Shown: positions 26,210 to 34,795, counted from the stretch's first letter. The stretch: 64,000 nt of DNA from Methylobacterium phyllostachyos (GCF_900103445.1 NZ_FNHS01000010.1:62001-126000); one strand, 5' to 3'. Notes: generated from the sequence alone by a model not told the origin. A program made the numbers and translations.

Positions 26210-26231
26210 ATTCCCTTTGTAGTCAGGGAAT
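26210..26231. promoter_or_regulatory. Palindromic operator-like site before the HARE-HTH gene
   Basis: ATTCCCT (26210-26216) and AGGGAAT (26225-26231) form a perfect 7-bp inverted repeat with an 8-nt spacer ending 5 nt before the ATG at 26237. Related AGGGAA motifs occur at 26100, 26121 and 26163. The same ATATTCCCTTTG stands upstream of the iterons at 24476. This suggests one DNA-binding protein controlling both genes. Confidence 0.55.
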
Positions 26232-26236
26232 GAGCG

Positions 26237-26875
26237 ATGGCCTTGTCGGATGCTGAGATCGAGCTGCGGCTCGCCGCCTTGCGCCGCCAGCGCGAGGCGC
26301 TCGACCGGGAGATCGCGGATCTCGTCCTCTATCAGGAGCTCGGCCGCCGCCTGGCGGCAGGGGCAGGGACCGCGGTGCAGGATCGGGAAACCGGATCGGA
26401 CGCCGACCACATCCGCGCCCCGATCCTCAATCCGGTCCCCAACCCGATCCGCGAGGGCGACGCGGCCCTGCAGTCGCAGCCGGCCCCGCCCCGGTCCATT
26501 CCGGGGACGGACACGGTTCGCGCCTTCGAGGGCGGGAACGCGTCGGCCGGGTCCGCCGGGGCGGGGCGTTCCGGGATCCGCGCGGCACCGCCGTCGATCC
26601 CGCCGGCCATCGCCTTCACGGAGGATGCGGCTGGGGCCCGGCGCTACGGCCGGGCTCTCGTGCAGGCGGCCTGTGCGGCCCTCGCGCAGGCGGGCCGGCC
26701 GCTGCACGCGGCCGAGATCCTGGAGGTTCTCTCGGACCAGGGCTTCACCCTGCCCGGCCGGGACCCGGTGGCGGCCCTGAACACCCGTCTGTGGAAGCGA
26801 TCGGGCCCGGATGGACCCCTGCGCCGCGTCGGTGAGGCGACCTATGCGCTCGCGGCGGATTCACCGCCGGTCTGA
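26237..26875 (+). CDS. Putative DNA-binding protein with HARE-HTH-like C-terminus
   Basis: 212 residues. The N-terminus (about 3-35, DAEIELRLAALRRQREALDR) is a heptad-like coiled coil. The centre (40-135) is disordered and Pro/Gly/Ala-rich. The C-terminus (about 140-205, ALAQAGRPLHAAEILEVLSD, then RDPVAALNTRLWKR) resembles the HARE-HTH or other winged-helix modules. Its position after repA, with a palindrome overlapping its start, suggests an autoregulated copy-control or segregation accessory protein. This is inference; no partner ATPase (ParA) is present. Confidence 0.7.
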   Translation: MALSDAEIELRLAALRRQREALDREIADLVLYQELGRRLAAGAGTAVQDRETGSDADHIRAPILNPVPNPIREGDAALQSQPAPPRSIPGTDTVRAFEGGNASAGSAGAGRSGIRAAPPSIPPAIAFTEDAAGARRYGRALVQAACAALAQAGRPLHAAEILEVLSDQGFTLPGRDPVAALNTRLWKRSGPDGPLRRVGEATYALAADSPPV

Positions 26876-27111
26876 CCGGCGGGGGCCGGTCACGAACGCG
26901 TGACGGCCGGGTGGCTCCGGGGGCGCGTCCCTCATATTGGGGTCGTGCGACGCGCAAAAACCTGCTCGTACGACTCTCGTGCTCCGGGGCGTCGGTCGCG
27001 TTCGCCACCGACGTCCCGGACCGCCTGAGAGCCACGCGCCGGGCGGGGTCTTCGAACCGGGGAGGGGGCCATGGAGCGGATCGACCGGAATCGGGTTCCC
27101 GGAGCCACGCG

Positions 27112-27330
27112 ATGACGGCGGCGCTCGCGAGCCCGGCCGCGCAGGTCTGTGCCTTCGTGCTCGGTTGCGCGGTGATCCATGCCGCCCGGGCGTACGCGGA
27201 CCTGCTCACGCGCCTGCTGATCGCCGCCTTCATCGGGGTGAGCGTGCTGGTGCTGCTCGCTGCCGCCCTCACCTACGCCCCGGGTGCCGACGCGACCTTC
27301 GACGAGGTTTCGGTCTACGCGGACTCGTGA
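27112..27330 (+). CDS. Small membrane protein, function unknown
   Basis: 72 residues from the ATG at 27112. Two hydrophobic segments are seen: AAQVCAFVLGCAVIHAARAY (about 9-28) and LLIAAFIGVSVLVLLAAALT (about 34-53). A short acidic tail follows (FDEVSVYADS). No family is recognised. A longer in-frame reading from 26911 begins in non-coding DNA. It lies 236 bp downstream of the HARE-HTH gene on the same strand. Confidence 0.55.
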   Translation: MTAALASPAAQVCAFVLGCAVIHAARAYADLLTRLLIAAFIGVSVLVLLAAALTYAPGADATFDEVSVYADS

Positions 27331-27438
27331 GCCCTTGCCCGGGCCGAACCGGTGTCCCCGTCGGCGGACGGCGCTCCAGGCTTCCGATGGTGCCTCATCG
27401 ATTTCCGAGTGCCCGCGCCCGTTTCTCGGGATGAGCCT

Positions 27439-27738
27439 CTAATTGATCAGGCAGAAGCCGGCACCGGTCCCGACCCGGCGCTCCTGGCCGCACCAGGGCC
27501 TGGAGGATCCGGGGGCGACCTTGAGATCGGCCACGGCCCGGTTGGCGCCCGAAGGCGTCTCCCGCGTCCCGGACAGATCGCCGGCAGGGCGGCCGGTCGC
27601 GCTGGCCGGCTCGGACGTCCCGGTGCCCTGCTGGGTCAGGTCGGGTGGGCTCAGCGTCGCGAGCCCGGGCATGTCCTGCGCGGCGGCACCGCCACACAGG
27701 ATCAGGCAAGCGGCCGAAGCCGAGAGGAACTTGAGCAT
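27439..27738 (-). CDS. Small secreted protein, function unknown
   Basis: 99 residues from the ATG at 27736-27738. Signal peptide MLKFLSASAACLILCGGAAA with cleavage near AQD. The mature part is Thr/Ser/Pro/Gly-rich and ends with two Cys (PWCGQERRVGTGAGFCLIN) that could form a disulfide. No domain is recognised. It is convergent with the small membrane protein gene. Confidence 0.65.
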   Translation of the reverse strand: MLKFLSASAACLILCGGAAAQDMPGLATLSPPDLTQQGTGTSEPASATGRPAGDLSGTRETPSGANRAVADLKVAPGSSRPWCGQERRVGTGAGFCLIN

Positions 27739-28490
27739 TGACGAAGCTCCTGTCGAACGATCCCCCGGGCCGGACCACGTGACGAGACCGGCTGGCGGCC
27801 GAATCTACGAAGCCACAGGTTAAAACTGCGCGAAGATTTAGGATTAATGGATGTTCACGACTTTGTAGAGCGGACGAATTGAAATCGATTGGCCCGGCCG
27901 GGGATTTGAAGACTGATCATCACCCTCAAGCCTGGGCACAGACTACCGGGCGCGGCGACGATCATAGGAAGCCTCGGTCCTTCAGGCCCGGGACGGTCCT
28001 GCCGGCGACCCCGAGCGCGTTGCCGCATCCGGCAAGCGCCCAGGGTCCCGAAATCCGGCCCGCGGCCCGGGGCGGTCGCAGCCCGCGCCGCTGCCACGTG
28101 AGACGCGGGGAGGGGACCCGAACGGCCCTCACCCGCCGGCGCCCTGTCCCCACCGAACGCTTCGTTGTCCCGTCCGCAACGGCGTCCGCATGTCCGTCAG
28201 GCCACCCATCGGGCGTTCGCATAAGATATATTATGGAACTAAACCGAGGCCCCCGGGGGGTGAGGGGACTTGGTATGCCAGCTCGGCACGTTTCGGTAGC
28301 GGCGTAGCACGTGTCTTGGACGGTTCTGGGGCCGGTTTGCGGATGATCGACCCGAATGTCTTCCGGGCAGCGCGGCGGACGGATCGATGCGGCTTCGTCC
28401 AGGCCTGCCGACCTCCGGCCGGCCGCCGTCATGCCGAGGCGCAGCGCGGGTCCGGGTGAGGGCGGTCTCGGCCCCCTCCCCGCGCCGGTG
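27739..28490. other. 752-bp region without a recognisable gene
   Basis: The only frames here are unsupported overlapping ones with no start context or domain. A comparatively AT-rich palindrome, CATAAgatataTTATG, lies at 28220-28235, followed by a G/C block (GAGGCCCCCGGGGGGTGAGG). These could be a promoter with an operator or a terminator-like structure. No repeat copy or RNA family was recognised. Confidence 0.4.
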
Positions 28491-30230
28491 TCACGCCGCG
28501 TGTCCGGACCGCCGACGGGTGTCGCCCAGGATGCGTCCGTCCTCCGCCCGGCACTCGATCTGATCGGCCAGCCGGCCGGGCCGGATCCTGATCGCCGCCG
28601 GTCGCGTCAGGTGATCGGAGCGGTCCAGGAACCCCGCAGTGGTCATCGGTGCATCCCGGCCGCCGCCGAGCCCGCGCCACCACTGCACCGCCTTCTCGCG
28701 CTCGTAGCCGCTCCGCTCGGGACGCAGGCGCACGTGCCAGGCGGCCTCCGTGGCACCGTCGCGCCAGCCGAGCACGAGATCGAGCCCATCCGGCGCGGTC
28801 TCCAGCCGCAGGGCCGTCACCGGAATCCAGGGGGTATCGTGCCACCCGTCATGCGGCTCGGGGGCAGGGCCGGATGGTCCGCTTCGGTGCGGACCTGGAT
28901 CGGCCGAGAGGATCGGCCACTCGTCGTCAGCGACGGCCGCGTGCGGGGCCTCCCCCTCCGTGTCCGTCTCCGGCTCGGTCCAGCAGGGCTCGCAGGTCGA
29001 GGCGTTGAGGGGGATCAGGGCGCCGCAGCCGGGGCAGGGCTTGGCGCGCAGGCCCCCTGCCCCGCCGAGGAGCTGGCTCTGGATCTCCCCGGCGCTCCGG
29101 GCGGTCACCGCGTCCACCGGCCCGTGCATCCGCACCAGCCCGGCGTAATCGAGGATCAGCGCATCACGCTTGCCCGGCGCGCAACGCAGGGCCCGGCCGA
29201 CCTGCTGGACGTAGAGGCCGGTGCTGCGGGTCGGGCGCAGCAGTGCCACGAGATCGACCTCGGGGACGTTGAAGCCGGTGCCCAGCACGCCGACCGAGGT
29301 GAGGCAGCGGATCCGTCCGGCCCGGAAGGCGGCGACGATCCGGTCGCGCTCCCGGCGGGGCGTCTCGCCCGAGACGGTCTCGCAGGCATAGCCCTCCGCC
29401 CGCACCGCGTCCCGCACGGCCTCGGCATGGGCGAGCCCGGCGCAGAAGGCGAGCCACGCCCGGCGCCCGCGCCCGTACGCCGCGAGTTCCGCGACCGCGG
29501 CCCGGGTGATCGCGTCGTGGTTGACCGCCGCCTCCAGCTCCCCCGGGATGTAGTCGCCCGCGCGCCGGCCGACGCCCGAGACGTCGAGCTGGGTCAGCGT
29601 CGCCTTGGAGACGAGGGGCGCCAGGAAACCCTGCCGGATCAGCGTGAAGGTCTCGGCCTCGTAGGCGATGCCGGAGAACAGCCGGTTGGGGCCCTCGTCC
29701 AGCCGGCCCGAATCGAGCCGGTAGGGGGTCGCGGTGAAGCCCACCACCCGCAGGCCGGGGGTGCGCGCCCGCAGGCCCGCCAGGAAGCGGCCGTAGCGGG
29801 TTTCCGCGGCGCGGGGGATCAGGTGGGCCTCGTCGACGATCACCAGGTCGCGCGGCCCCACGGCGTCGAGCCTTCCGGCCACCGACTGGATGCCGCAGAC
29901 CAGCACCTGTGCGCCGGCCTCCCGCCGCCCGAGCCCGGCGGAAAAAATCCCGGCCGGCGCCTCCGGCCAGACGCGGGTGAGTTCGGAAAAGTTCTGAGCG
30001 ACGAGCTCGCGGCTATGGGTGACGATCACGACCCGGGCGAGGGGGTTTTCGTCCAAGGTCTCCCGGGCCAGCGCCGCGATCACGAGCGACTTGCCGGCGC
30101 CGGTGGGCAGCACGATCAGGTGGCCGGGCGCCGCCGCGTCCGCCCCTCCCCGCCCCCAGGCGGCCGCGAGCGCGTCGAGGCTGGCGCGCTGATAGTCCCG
30201 CAGGCGCAAGCCCTGCTCCGGTCCTGGCAT
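28491..30230 (-). CDS. SF2 DEAH-box helicase with C-terminal zinc ribbon
   Basis: 579 residues. Helicase motifs in order: Q/I region RLRDYQRASLDAL, Walker A LPTGAGKS (about 42-49), DEAH box VIVDEAHLIPRA, motif III FTATPYR, motif V region VGVLGTGFNVPEVDLV and motif VI QQVGRALR. After about residue 410 comes a zinc-ribbon-like CPGCG...CEPC pair, then an unassigned domain with EREKAVQWWRGLGGG. The order matches the RadD/YejH-like repair helicase group, but I did not confirm orthology. It lies upstream of no obvious partner. Confidence 0.9.
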   Translation of the reverse strand: MPGPEQGLRLRDYQRASLDALAAAWGRGGADAAAPGHLIVLPTGAGKSLVIAALARETLDENPLARVVIVTHSRELVAQNFSELTRVWPEAPAGIFSAGLGRREAGAQVLVCGIQSVAGRLDAVGPRDLVIVDEAHLIPRAAETRYGRFLAGLRARTPGLRVVGFTATPYRLDSGRLDEGPNRLFSGIAYEAETFTLIRQGFLAPLVSKATLTQLDVSGVGRRAGDYIPGELEAAVNHDAITRAAVAELAAYGRGRRAWLAFCAGLAHAEAVRDAVRAEGYACETVSGETPRRERDRIVAAFRAGRIRCLTSVGVLGTGFNVPEVDLVALLRPTRSTGLYVQQVGRALRCAPGKRDALILDYAGLVRMHGPVDAVTARSAGEIQSQLLGGAGGLRAKPCPGCGALIPLNASTCEPCWTEPETDTEGEAPHAAVADDEWPILSADPGPHRSGPSGPAPEPHDGWHDTPWIPVTALRLETAPDGLDLVLGWRDGATEAAWHVRLRPERSGYEREKAVQWWRGLGGGRDAPMTTAGFLDRSDHLTRPAAIRIRPGRLADQIECRAEDGRILGDTRRRSGHAA

Positions 30231-30266
30231 ACCCGTCTTCGCCCCAGCCCGATCGGCCCTGATCCC

Positions 30267-30387
30267 GGGATCCCAAAGGGCCTTCGGCCCTTTGGCGGGG
30301 TGTCGGGGCAGAGCCCCGATCTCGGGCGAAGCCCGACTGCAGGGCGCTGCCCTGCACCCGCAAAAGGTCGCAGACCTTTTGAATCCA
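30267..30387. repeat. Intergenic multi-hairpin repeat, copy 4
   Basis: Reverse orientation: GGGATCCCAAAGGGCcttcGG at the left, TCGGGGCagaGCCCCGA, TCGGGCgaaGCCCGA, GCAGGGCgctGCCCTGC and finally AAAAGGTCGCAGACCTTTTG. All four hairpins are present. It lies between the helicase and cobF, which are both on the minus strand. Confidence 0.9.
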
Positions 30388-30413
30388 GGATTGTCGTGCG
30401 GTAGAAGCGCCCT

Positions 30414-31202
30414 CTAGCGGGGCTCGTCGTCCCTGTCCGTGGCAGTACGGTCACGGCGCAGCAGGTAGATGTCCATGATCCAGCCATGGCGCTCCCGGGC
30501 CTCGGCCCGGACCCGGCGGATCTCCGCGCCCACGCGGCCCAGCCGGCCGGCGATCAGGATCTCGTCCGGGCTGCCGAGATAGGCGCCCCAGTGGATCGTC
30601 AGGTCCGGATCGAGATGGCCGAAGCTGGGATCGCCGTCGAGCATCACCACGACGCTGTCGGCTTCCTCGGGCCAGCCCGCGGCGAGGCGGCGGCCGGTGG
30701 TGATCAGCACCGACCCGCCGATACCGTTCAGCGGCACCCCGTGGCGGGCGGCGAGCACCTGCACGCTCGACAGGCCGGGGATCACCGTGCGGGTGAACGC
30801 CACCCGTCCATGCGCGGCGATGCGGTCGAGGATGCGCAGCACGCTGTCGTAGAGGGCGGGATCGCCCCAGGCCAGGATCGCCCCCACCGCCCCCGGTGCC
30901 AGATGCTCCGCGAAGGCCGCCTCCAGCCGCTCGGCCCGGGCCGCGTGCCACGCCGCGACGGTGCTGCCGTAATCGGCCGGCCGGCGCTCGCGGGGCGGAT
31001 CCTCCACCGCGATCACCCGGTGGGGTTTTCGGATATGGGCCGCGCAGATCCGGCGGCGGATCGCGACGAGGTCGGCGGTCTCGGCGCGCTTGTCGAGGAC
31101 GAACACTGCGTCGATATCGGCGAGCGCCCGCACCGCCTGGAGGGTCAGGTGCTCGGGATCGCCCGTGCCGATGCCGATGACCCGGATCTGCCTGTCCTGC
31201 AT
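30414..31202 (-). CDS. cobF: Precorrin-6A synthase (deacetylating) CobF
   Basis: 262 residues from the ATG at 31200-31202. It is a tetrapyrrole (precorrin/corrin) methylase with VIGIGTGDPEHLTLQAVRAL at the N-terminus, AILAWGDPALYDSVLRIL in the middle and GLSSVQVLAARHG. CobF uses S-adenosylmethionine to methylate C1 of precorrin-5 with loss of acetate in the aerobic cobalamin pathway. No other cob gene is in the window, so it stands apart from the main cluster. It starts 41 nt after the stop of the OCD-family gene and may be transcribed from that cluster; no cobalamin riboswitch precedes it. Confidence 0.93.
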   Translation of the reverse strand: MQDRQIRVIGIGTGDPEHLTLQAVRALADIDAVFVLDKRAETADLVAIRRRICAAHIRKPHRVIAVEDPPRERRPADYGSTVAAWHAARAERLEAAFAEHLAPGAVGAILAWGDPALYDSVLRILDRIAAHGRVAFTRTVIPGLSSVQVLAARHGVPLNGIGGSVLITTGRRLAAGWPEEADSVVVMLDGDPSFGHLDPDLTIHWGAYLGSPDEILIAGRLGRVGAEIRRVRAEARERHGWIMDIYLLRRDRTATDRDDEPR

Positions 31203-31243
31203 GCCGCCCTCCGCCGACAGGGGAGGGCCGGCGCCGGCTTGCC

Positions 31244-32194
31244 CTACAGGCGCGCGTCGGCTTTGGCGAGGATCGCCCGGGCGATGGTCAGATCCTGCAG
31301 GGCGATGCCGGAGGAGTCGAACACGGTGATCGCATCCGGATTCGCGCGGCCCCCGTTCCAGCTCCCCTGCCCGCCCCGCAGCACGTCGCCGATCGCCGTG
31401 AGACCGCCTTGAGCCTGCGCGGAGGCATGCTGGAACTCGCCGATGGTGCGCGACTGCTCGGGCAGGTCGCAGAACAGGGCTGCCCGCTCCAGCAGGGCGG
31501 GGGGCAGTTCCTGCTTGCCCTTGGCATCCGCCCCCATGGCGGCGACATGCGTGCCGGGGCGGACCCAATCAGCCTCGAACAGCGGCGCCCGGGCGGGCGT
31601 CGCCGTGACAATCACGTCGGCGGCCGCGCAGGCCTCCTGGGGGGAGGCCGCCCGCACGTCGAGCCCAGAGGCCCCCTGCCCCGCCAGGCGCTCGGCAAAG
31701 CCTGCAACCTTGGTGGCATCCCGGGCGACGACCAGCACCGTCTTAATCGGCAGCACCCGGGCCAGCGCCGCGGCCTCGAACGCGGCCTGGTTGCCGGCCC
31801 CGAACACGGCGAGCACCTTGGAATCCGGCCGGGCCAGCACGCTCGCCGCCACGGCATCGGCGGCGGCGGTGCGGTAGGCGTTGACGCGGCCCGCCTCGAT
31901 CACCGTGTCGACCCGGCCGACATCCTGATCGAACAGCAGGATCACCGAATTGTGCCGCGGCAGGCCCCGGTCCGGGTTGCCGGGCCAGAATGAGCCGACC
32001 TTCAGGCCGGCATACTCGGCGGTCGCGCCCGACTTGATCGAGAACCGGTTGGTCGGCTCCGAGCCGTGCCCGAGCACCGCCGGGAACAGGGTGGTGCCCG
32101 GCGCCACCGCGGCGATCAGCGCCTCCCGGGCCGCGTCGAACGCCATGGCGTGATCGACCAGGGCTGCAGAGTCTTCTTCCGAGATGAAGCGCAT
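31244..32194 (-). CDS. Ornithine cyclodeaminase/mu-crystallin family; possible iminosuccinate reductase (BhcD-like)
   Basis: 316 residues from the ATG at 32192-32194, chosen over 32218 because GGGAGAGCC precedes it. A Rossmann NAD(P) site is seen in AVFGAGNQAAFEAAALARV. Substrate-site features include NRFSIKSGA, GLKVGSFWPGN, and RTAAADAVAAS. GADAKGKQELPPALLE and SSGIALQDLTIA are typical of the imine-reducing OCD/mu-crystallin branch. Next to a D-threonine-aldolase-family gene, the attractive assignment is reduction of iminosuccinate to L-aspartate, as by BhcD of the beta-hydroxyaspartate cycle. Alternatives are ectoine-degradation EutC or another imino-acid reductase. Confidence 0.85.
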   Translation of the reverse strand: MRFISEEDSAALVDHAMAFDAAREALIAAVAPGTTLFPAVLGHGSEPTNRFSIKSGATAEYAGLKVGSFWPGNPDRGLPRHNSVILLFDQDVGRVDTVIEAGRVNAYRTAAADAVAASVLARPDSKVLAVFGAGNQAAFEAAALARVLPIKTVLVVARDATKVAGFAERLAGQGASGLDVRAASPQEACAAADVIVTATPARAPLFEADWVRPGTHVAAMGADAKGKQELPPALLERAALFCDLPEQSRTIGEFQHASAQAQGGLTAIGDVLRGGQGSWNGGRANPDAITVFDSSGIALQDLTIARAILAKADARL

Positions 32195-32218
32195 GGGTTC
32201 ACGGCTCTCCCAAGTCAT

Positions 32219-32338
32219 GGTTTCGAAAGGTCCGAGACCTTTCGCGGGTCCAGGGCAGAGCCCTGGTATCGGGCTTCACCCGATGCCGGGGCCCTGCCCC
32301 GACACACCGCCAAAGGGCCGAGGCCCTTTGGGATCCCG
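32219..32338. repeat. Intergenic multi-hairpin repeat, copy 5
   Basis: Opens GGTTTCGAAAGGTccgagACC and closes AGGCCCTTTGGGATCCC. Hairpins are CGAAAGGT/ACCTTTCG, CCAGGGCagaGCCCTGG, TCGGGcttcaCCCGA, GGGGCcctGCCCC and CCAAAGGGCCgaGGCCCTTTGG. It fills the gap between the aldolase-family and OCD-family genes and would be part of their mRNA if these are one operon. Confidence 0.9.
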
Positions 32339-33460
32339 TTACAGCGTCATGCCGCGGGCGGTGACCGGCCAGATCGCCTCGACCCGGCCGTTCCGCACGC
32401 CCACGTACCAGTCGTAGACGTTGACCGTCGGGTCGCAATGGCCGGGGATCAGCTTCAGGCGCTCGTTGAGCGTGAGCACGTTGCCGGGATCGCTCAGCAC
32501 GCCGTGCTCGTCCGAGCACTTGATGTATTCCACGTCGTCCCGGCCGAAGACTTTTGGCAGGCCGCTGTCGATGCTCTGTGCCTTCAGGCCGGCATCGCAG
32601 ATGGCGACATCCGCCTTCGCCTTGCTCATGATCGCCGTGTAGATGAACAGGCTGTTCTCGAAATCGGTGATTGGGCGGCCTTCCGCGTCCTTCACCCGCT
32701 GGTAGTCCACGTCCATGAAGACGTAGGAGCCGCATTGCAGTTCGTTGTAGACGCCGCTGCCGCCCTCCAGGGCGAAGCTGCCGGTGCCGGCCCCGGCCAC
32801 GATCGCACAATCGAGTCCCTCGGCCTTGAGCAAGTCGACGGTGCGCTTGGTCTCGTCGATCGCCGTCTGGATCAGGGCCTTGCGCTCGCCGAAATCGCGC
32901 ACGTGCTGGGCCTTGCCCTGATAGGCCTGCAGGCCCGCGAAGCTCAGGCCCGGCGCCGCCGCGATGCGCTTGGCGATCGCCAAAACGGGCTCGCCCGGCG
33001 CCACGCCGCAGCGGCCGGCGCCGACATCGATCTCCACGAGGCATTCGAGGGTGACGCCGTACTTCACCGCCGCCGCCGAGAGGTCGTCGACGTTGCCGAG
33101 ATCGTCGACACAGACTAGCACCCGCGCCCGCTTGGCCAGGGCCGCGAGGCGCTCGATCTTCTTCGGCGCGGTCACCTGATTGGAGACCAGCACGTCGCGG
33201 ATGCCGGCGCTCACCAGCGCCTCGGCCTCGCTGACCTTCTGGCAGCAGACGCCGCAGGCCCCGCCCCGCTCGATCTGCAGGGTGGCGATGTCGGACGACT
33301 TGTGGGTCTTGGCGTGTGCCCGGTGGCGCAGGCCGCGCTCCTTCATGAAGCCGCCGAGCTTGTCGATGTTGCGCTCAAGGGCGTCGAGATCGACCATCAG
33401 GCAGGGGGTGTCGACCTCCTCGACCGACATGCCGATGCTGGCGGGGATGTTGTTGCGCAT
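32339..33460 (-). CDS. D-threonine aldolase family PLP enzyme; possible beta-hydroxyaspartate aldolase (BhcC-like)
   Basis: 373 residues from the ATG at 33458-33460, with GGAGGAGA upstream. It has an alanine-racemase-type barrel with the PLP-lysine region near HRAHAKTHKSSD, GACGVCCQKVSEAEAL, and AYQGKAQHV. Metal ligands of D-threonine aldolases are seen in PGHCDPTVNVYDWYVG. The central GVYNELQCGSYVFMDVDY and the segment EYIKCSDEHGV resemble, from memory, the BhcC enzyme that condenses glycine and glyoxylate to beta-hydroxyaspartate. Such proteins are often annotated DSD1 family. It sits between a PLP lyase and an OCD-family reductase, which fits that route. D-threonine or D-3-hydroxyaspartate cleavage are alternatives. 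Confidence 0.88.
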   Translation of the reverse strand: MRNNIPASIGMSVEEVDTPCLMVDLDALERNIDKLGGFMKERGLRHRAHAKTHKSSDIATLQIERGGACGVCCQKVSEAEALVSAGIRDVLVSNQVTAPKKIERLAALAKRARVLVCVDDLGNVDDLSAAAVKYGVTLECLVEIDVGAGRCGVAPGEPVLAIAKRIAAAPGLSFAGLQAYQGKAQHVRDFGERKALIQTAIDETKRTVDLLKAEGLDCAIVAGAGTGSFALEGGSGVYNELQCGSYVFMDVDYQRVKDAEGRPITDFENSLFIYTAIMSKAKADVAICDAGLKAQSIDSGLPKVFGRDDVEYIKCSDEHGVLSDPGNVLTLNERLKLIPGHCDPTVNVYDWYVGVRNGRVEAIWPVTARGMTL

Positions 33461-33501
33461 GGGTGTCTCCTCCGGATCGTTGGTGTCGGGTCGGCGTCCC
33501 G

Positions 33502-34641
33502 TCAGGGGGCGAGGCCCAGAAGCTCGGCGATGCGCGGCGTCGCCTTGATGCCGGTGCCGGTGAGCACCACCACGGTGGTCTCCTCGGGCCGGATCGCGCC
33601 GCGTGCGGTGAGATCGGTGAGCGCGGCGGCCGCCATCGCGCAGGTCGGTTCGACGTAGAGGCCCGAGCGGGCGAGCTCCATCAGCGCGGCCTCGATGGCC
33701 TCCTCGGAGACCGCCACGGTGCCGCCCCCGGAGCGGCGGAGCGCCGCCAGCACCTCTCGGCCCCGGACCGGCTGGGCGATCGAGGCGCCCTCGGCCAAAG
33801 TCGGGCGCGGGGTGACCGGCACGAAATCCGCGGCGCCTGCCTCGAAGCCCGCATGCAGGGGCGCGCAATGGGCCGGCTGCACCGCGTAGAGCCGCGGCAG
33901 GCGGGCGATCGCCCCCCGGCGCAGCAGCTCCGAGAAGCCGATATCGCAGCCGAGGATGTTGCTGCCCGCGCCGCAGGGGATGATGACATGGTCGGGTGCG
34001 CGAAACCCGAGATCCTCCCACAGCTCGTAGGCCAGCGTCTTGGTGCCCTGGAGGAAATGCGCCTGCCAGTTGTGGCTGGCGTAGAAGATCGAATCCGCCT
34101 GGGCCACGGCCGCGTCGGCGGTGTCCTGGCGGGTGCCGGGGATCAGCTCGACCTCGGCGCCGACGGCGCGCATCTGCACGGTCTTGGCCGGCGAGGTCGA
34201 GGCCGGGACCAGGATCTTGGCCCGCATCCCGGCGGCCGCCGCGTAGGTCGCCACCGCGGCGCCGCCGTTGCCGGAAGAGTCCTCCAGCACCGCGTCGACC
34301 CCCTGCTGGCGCAGGATCGACAGCATCACGGAGGCGCCCCGGTCCTTGAAGCTGCCGGACGGCGCGAACCATTCGAGCTTGAAATGCGCGTGCCCGCCCC
34401 GCCAGGGCCGGCGAACCAGCGGCGTGCAGCCCTCCCCGAGGGTCACCGGATCCGAGACAGCCACCGGCAGCGCGGCGGCGTAGCGCCAGAGGGAGCGCGT
34501 GCCCGTGTCGATCTCCCCACGATCGATACCGGGAAGGTCCGTGATCATCAGCGGACCGCCCGTCTCCGAGCGCCAACGCGGCGTCTCGATCGGGTAGGTC
34601 GCCCCGGTGGCGGGGTCGAGATAGGCGGCGGACGGGGGCAT
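33502..34641 (-). CDS. Threonine synthase-like PLP lyase (fold type II)
   Basis: 379 residues from the ATG at 34639-34641. The PLP lysine lies in APSGSFKDRGASVML, with SSGNGGAAVATYAAAAG and the phosphate-binding PCGAGSNILG. The N-terminal SLWRYAAALPV with LGEGCTPLVRR is typical of threonine synthase-like proteins. Threonine synthesis seems unlikely here, given the aldolase- and imine-reductase-family neighbours. Dehydration of 3-hydroxyaspartate to iminosuccinate is the role that would link them. The known BhcB is of the serine-racemase/threonine-dehydratase type, so this would be a non-orthologous replacement. It is 41 nt upstream of the aldolase-family gene. Confidence 0.85.
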   Translation of the reverse strand: MPPSAAYLDPATGATYPIETPRWRSETGGPLMITDLPGIDRGEIDTGTRSLWRYAAALPVAVSDPVTLGEGCTPLVRRPWRGGHAHFKLEWFAPSGSFKDRGASVMLSILRQQGVDAVLEDSSGNGGAAVATYAAAAGMRAKILVPASTSPAKTVQMRAVGAEVELIPGTRQDTADAAVAQADSIFYASHNWQAHFLQGTKTLAYELWEDLGFRAPDHVIIPCGAGSNILGCDIGFSELLRRGAIARLPRLYAVQPAHCAPLHAGFEAGAADFVPVTPRPTLAEGASIAQPVRGREVLAALRRSGGGTVAVSEEAIEAALMELARSGLYVEPTCAMAAAALTDLTARGAIRPEETTVVVLTGTGIKATPRIAELLGLAP

Positions 34642-34671
34642 CGCGGCTCGGTTTCCGGGGCGGTTCGGAAA

Positions 34672-34690
34672 GAGAATACAAAATAATCTC
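34672..34690 (-). promoter_or_regulatory. AT-rich promoter/operator candidate before the PLP-lyase gene
   Basis: GAGATTATTTTGTATTCTC on the minus strand is an imperfect palindrome (GAGA...TCTC, 11-nt spacer) in an otherwise GC-rich gap, 31 nt upstream of the lyase start. The GAGA-N11-TCTC form suits a LysR-type or other dimeric regulator. It could give the lyase-aldolase-OCD genes a promoter separate from the riboswitch. Confidence 0.4.
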
Positions 34691-34734
34691 GGGCGGCGCG
34701 CCCCCCAGTTCGAGGATGGGACGGCGCGCCGCGC

Positions 34735-34788
34735 GTCAGGGCTCCGCCCTGACAACCCGCCAAAGGGCCGCAGGCCCTTTGGAAACCC
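34735..34788. repeat. Intergenic multi-hairpin repeat, copy 6 (partial)
   Basis: GTCAGGGCtccGCCCTGAC followed by CCAAAGGGCCgcaGGCCCTTTGG and AAACCC. Only the last two hairpins are present. It lies just after the dadA stop codon, between dadA and the PLP-lyase gene. Confidence 0.85.
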
Positions 34789-34795
34789 GAGAGAC

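Noticed and set aside
27879..28459. Overlapping small frames in the long gap
   Set aside because: Arg/Pro-rich translations in several frames, no start context and no domain.
30414..31243. Cobalamin riboswitch before cobF
   Set aside because: The 41-nt gap to the upstream gene is too short and no B12-box is visible.
31244..34641. Ectoine-degradation EutB/EutC-type pair
   Set aside because: The OCD and PLP-lyase families fit loosely, but no ectoine hydrolase or transporter is present, and the D-threonine-aldolase-family gene between them points elsewhere.
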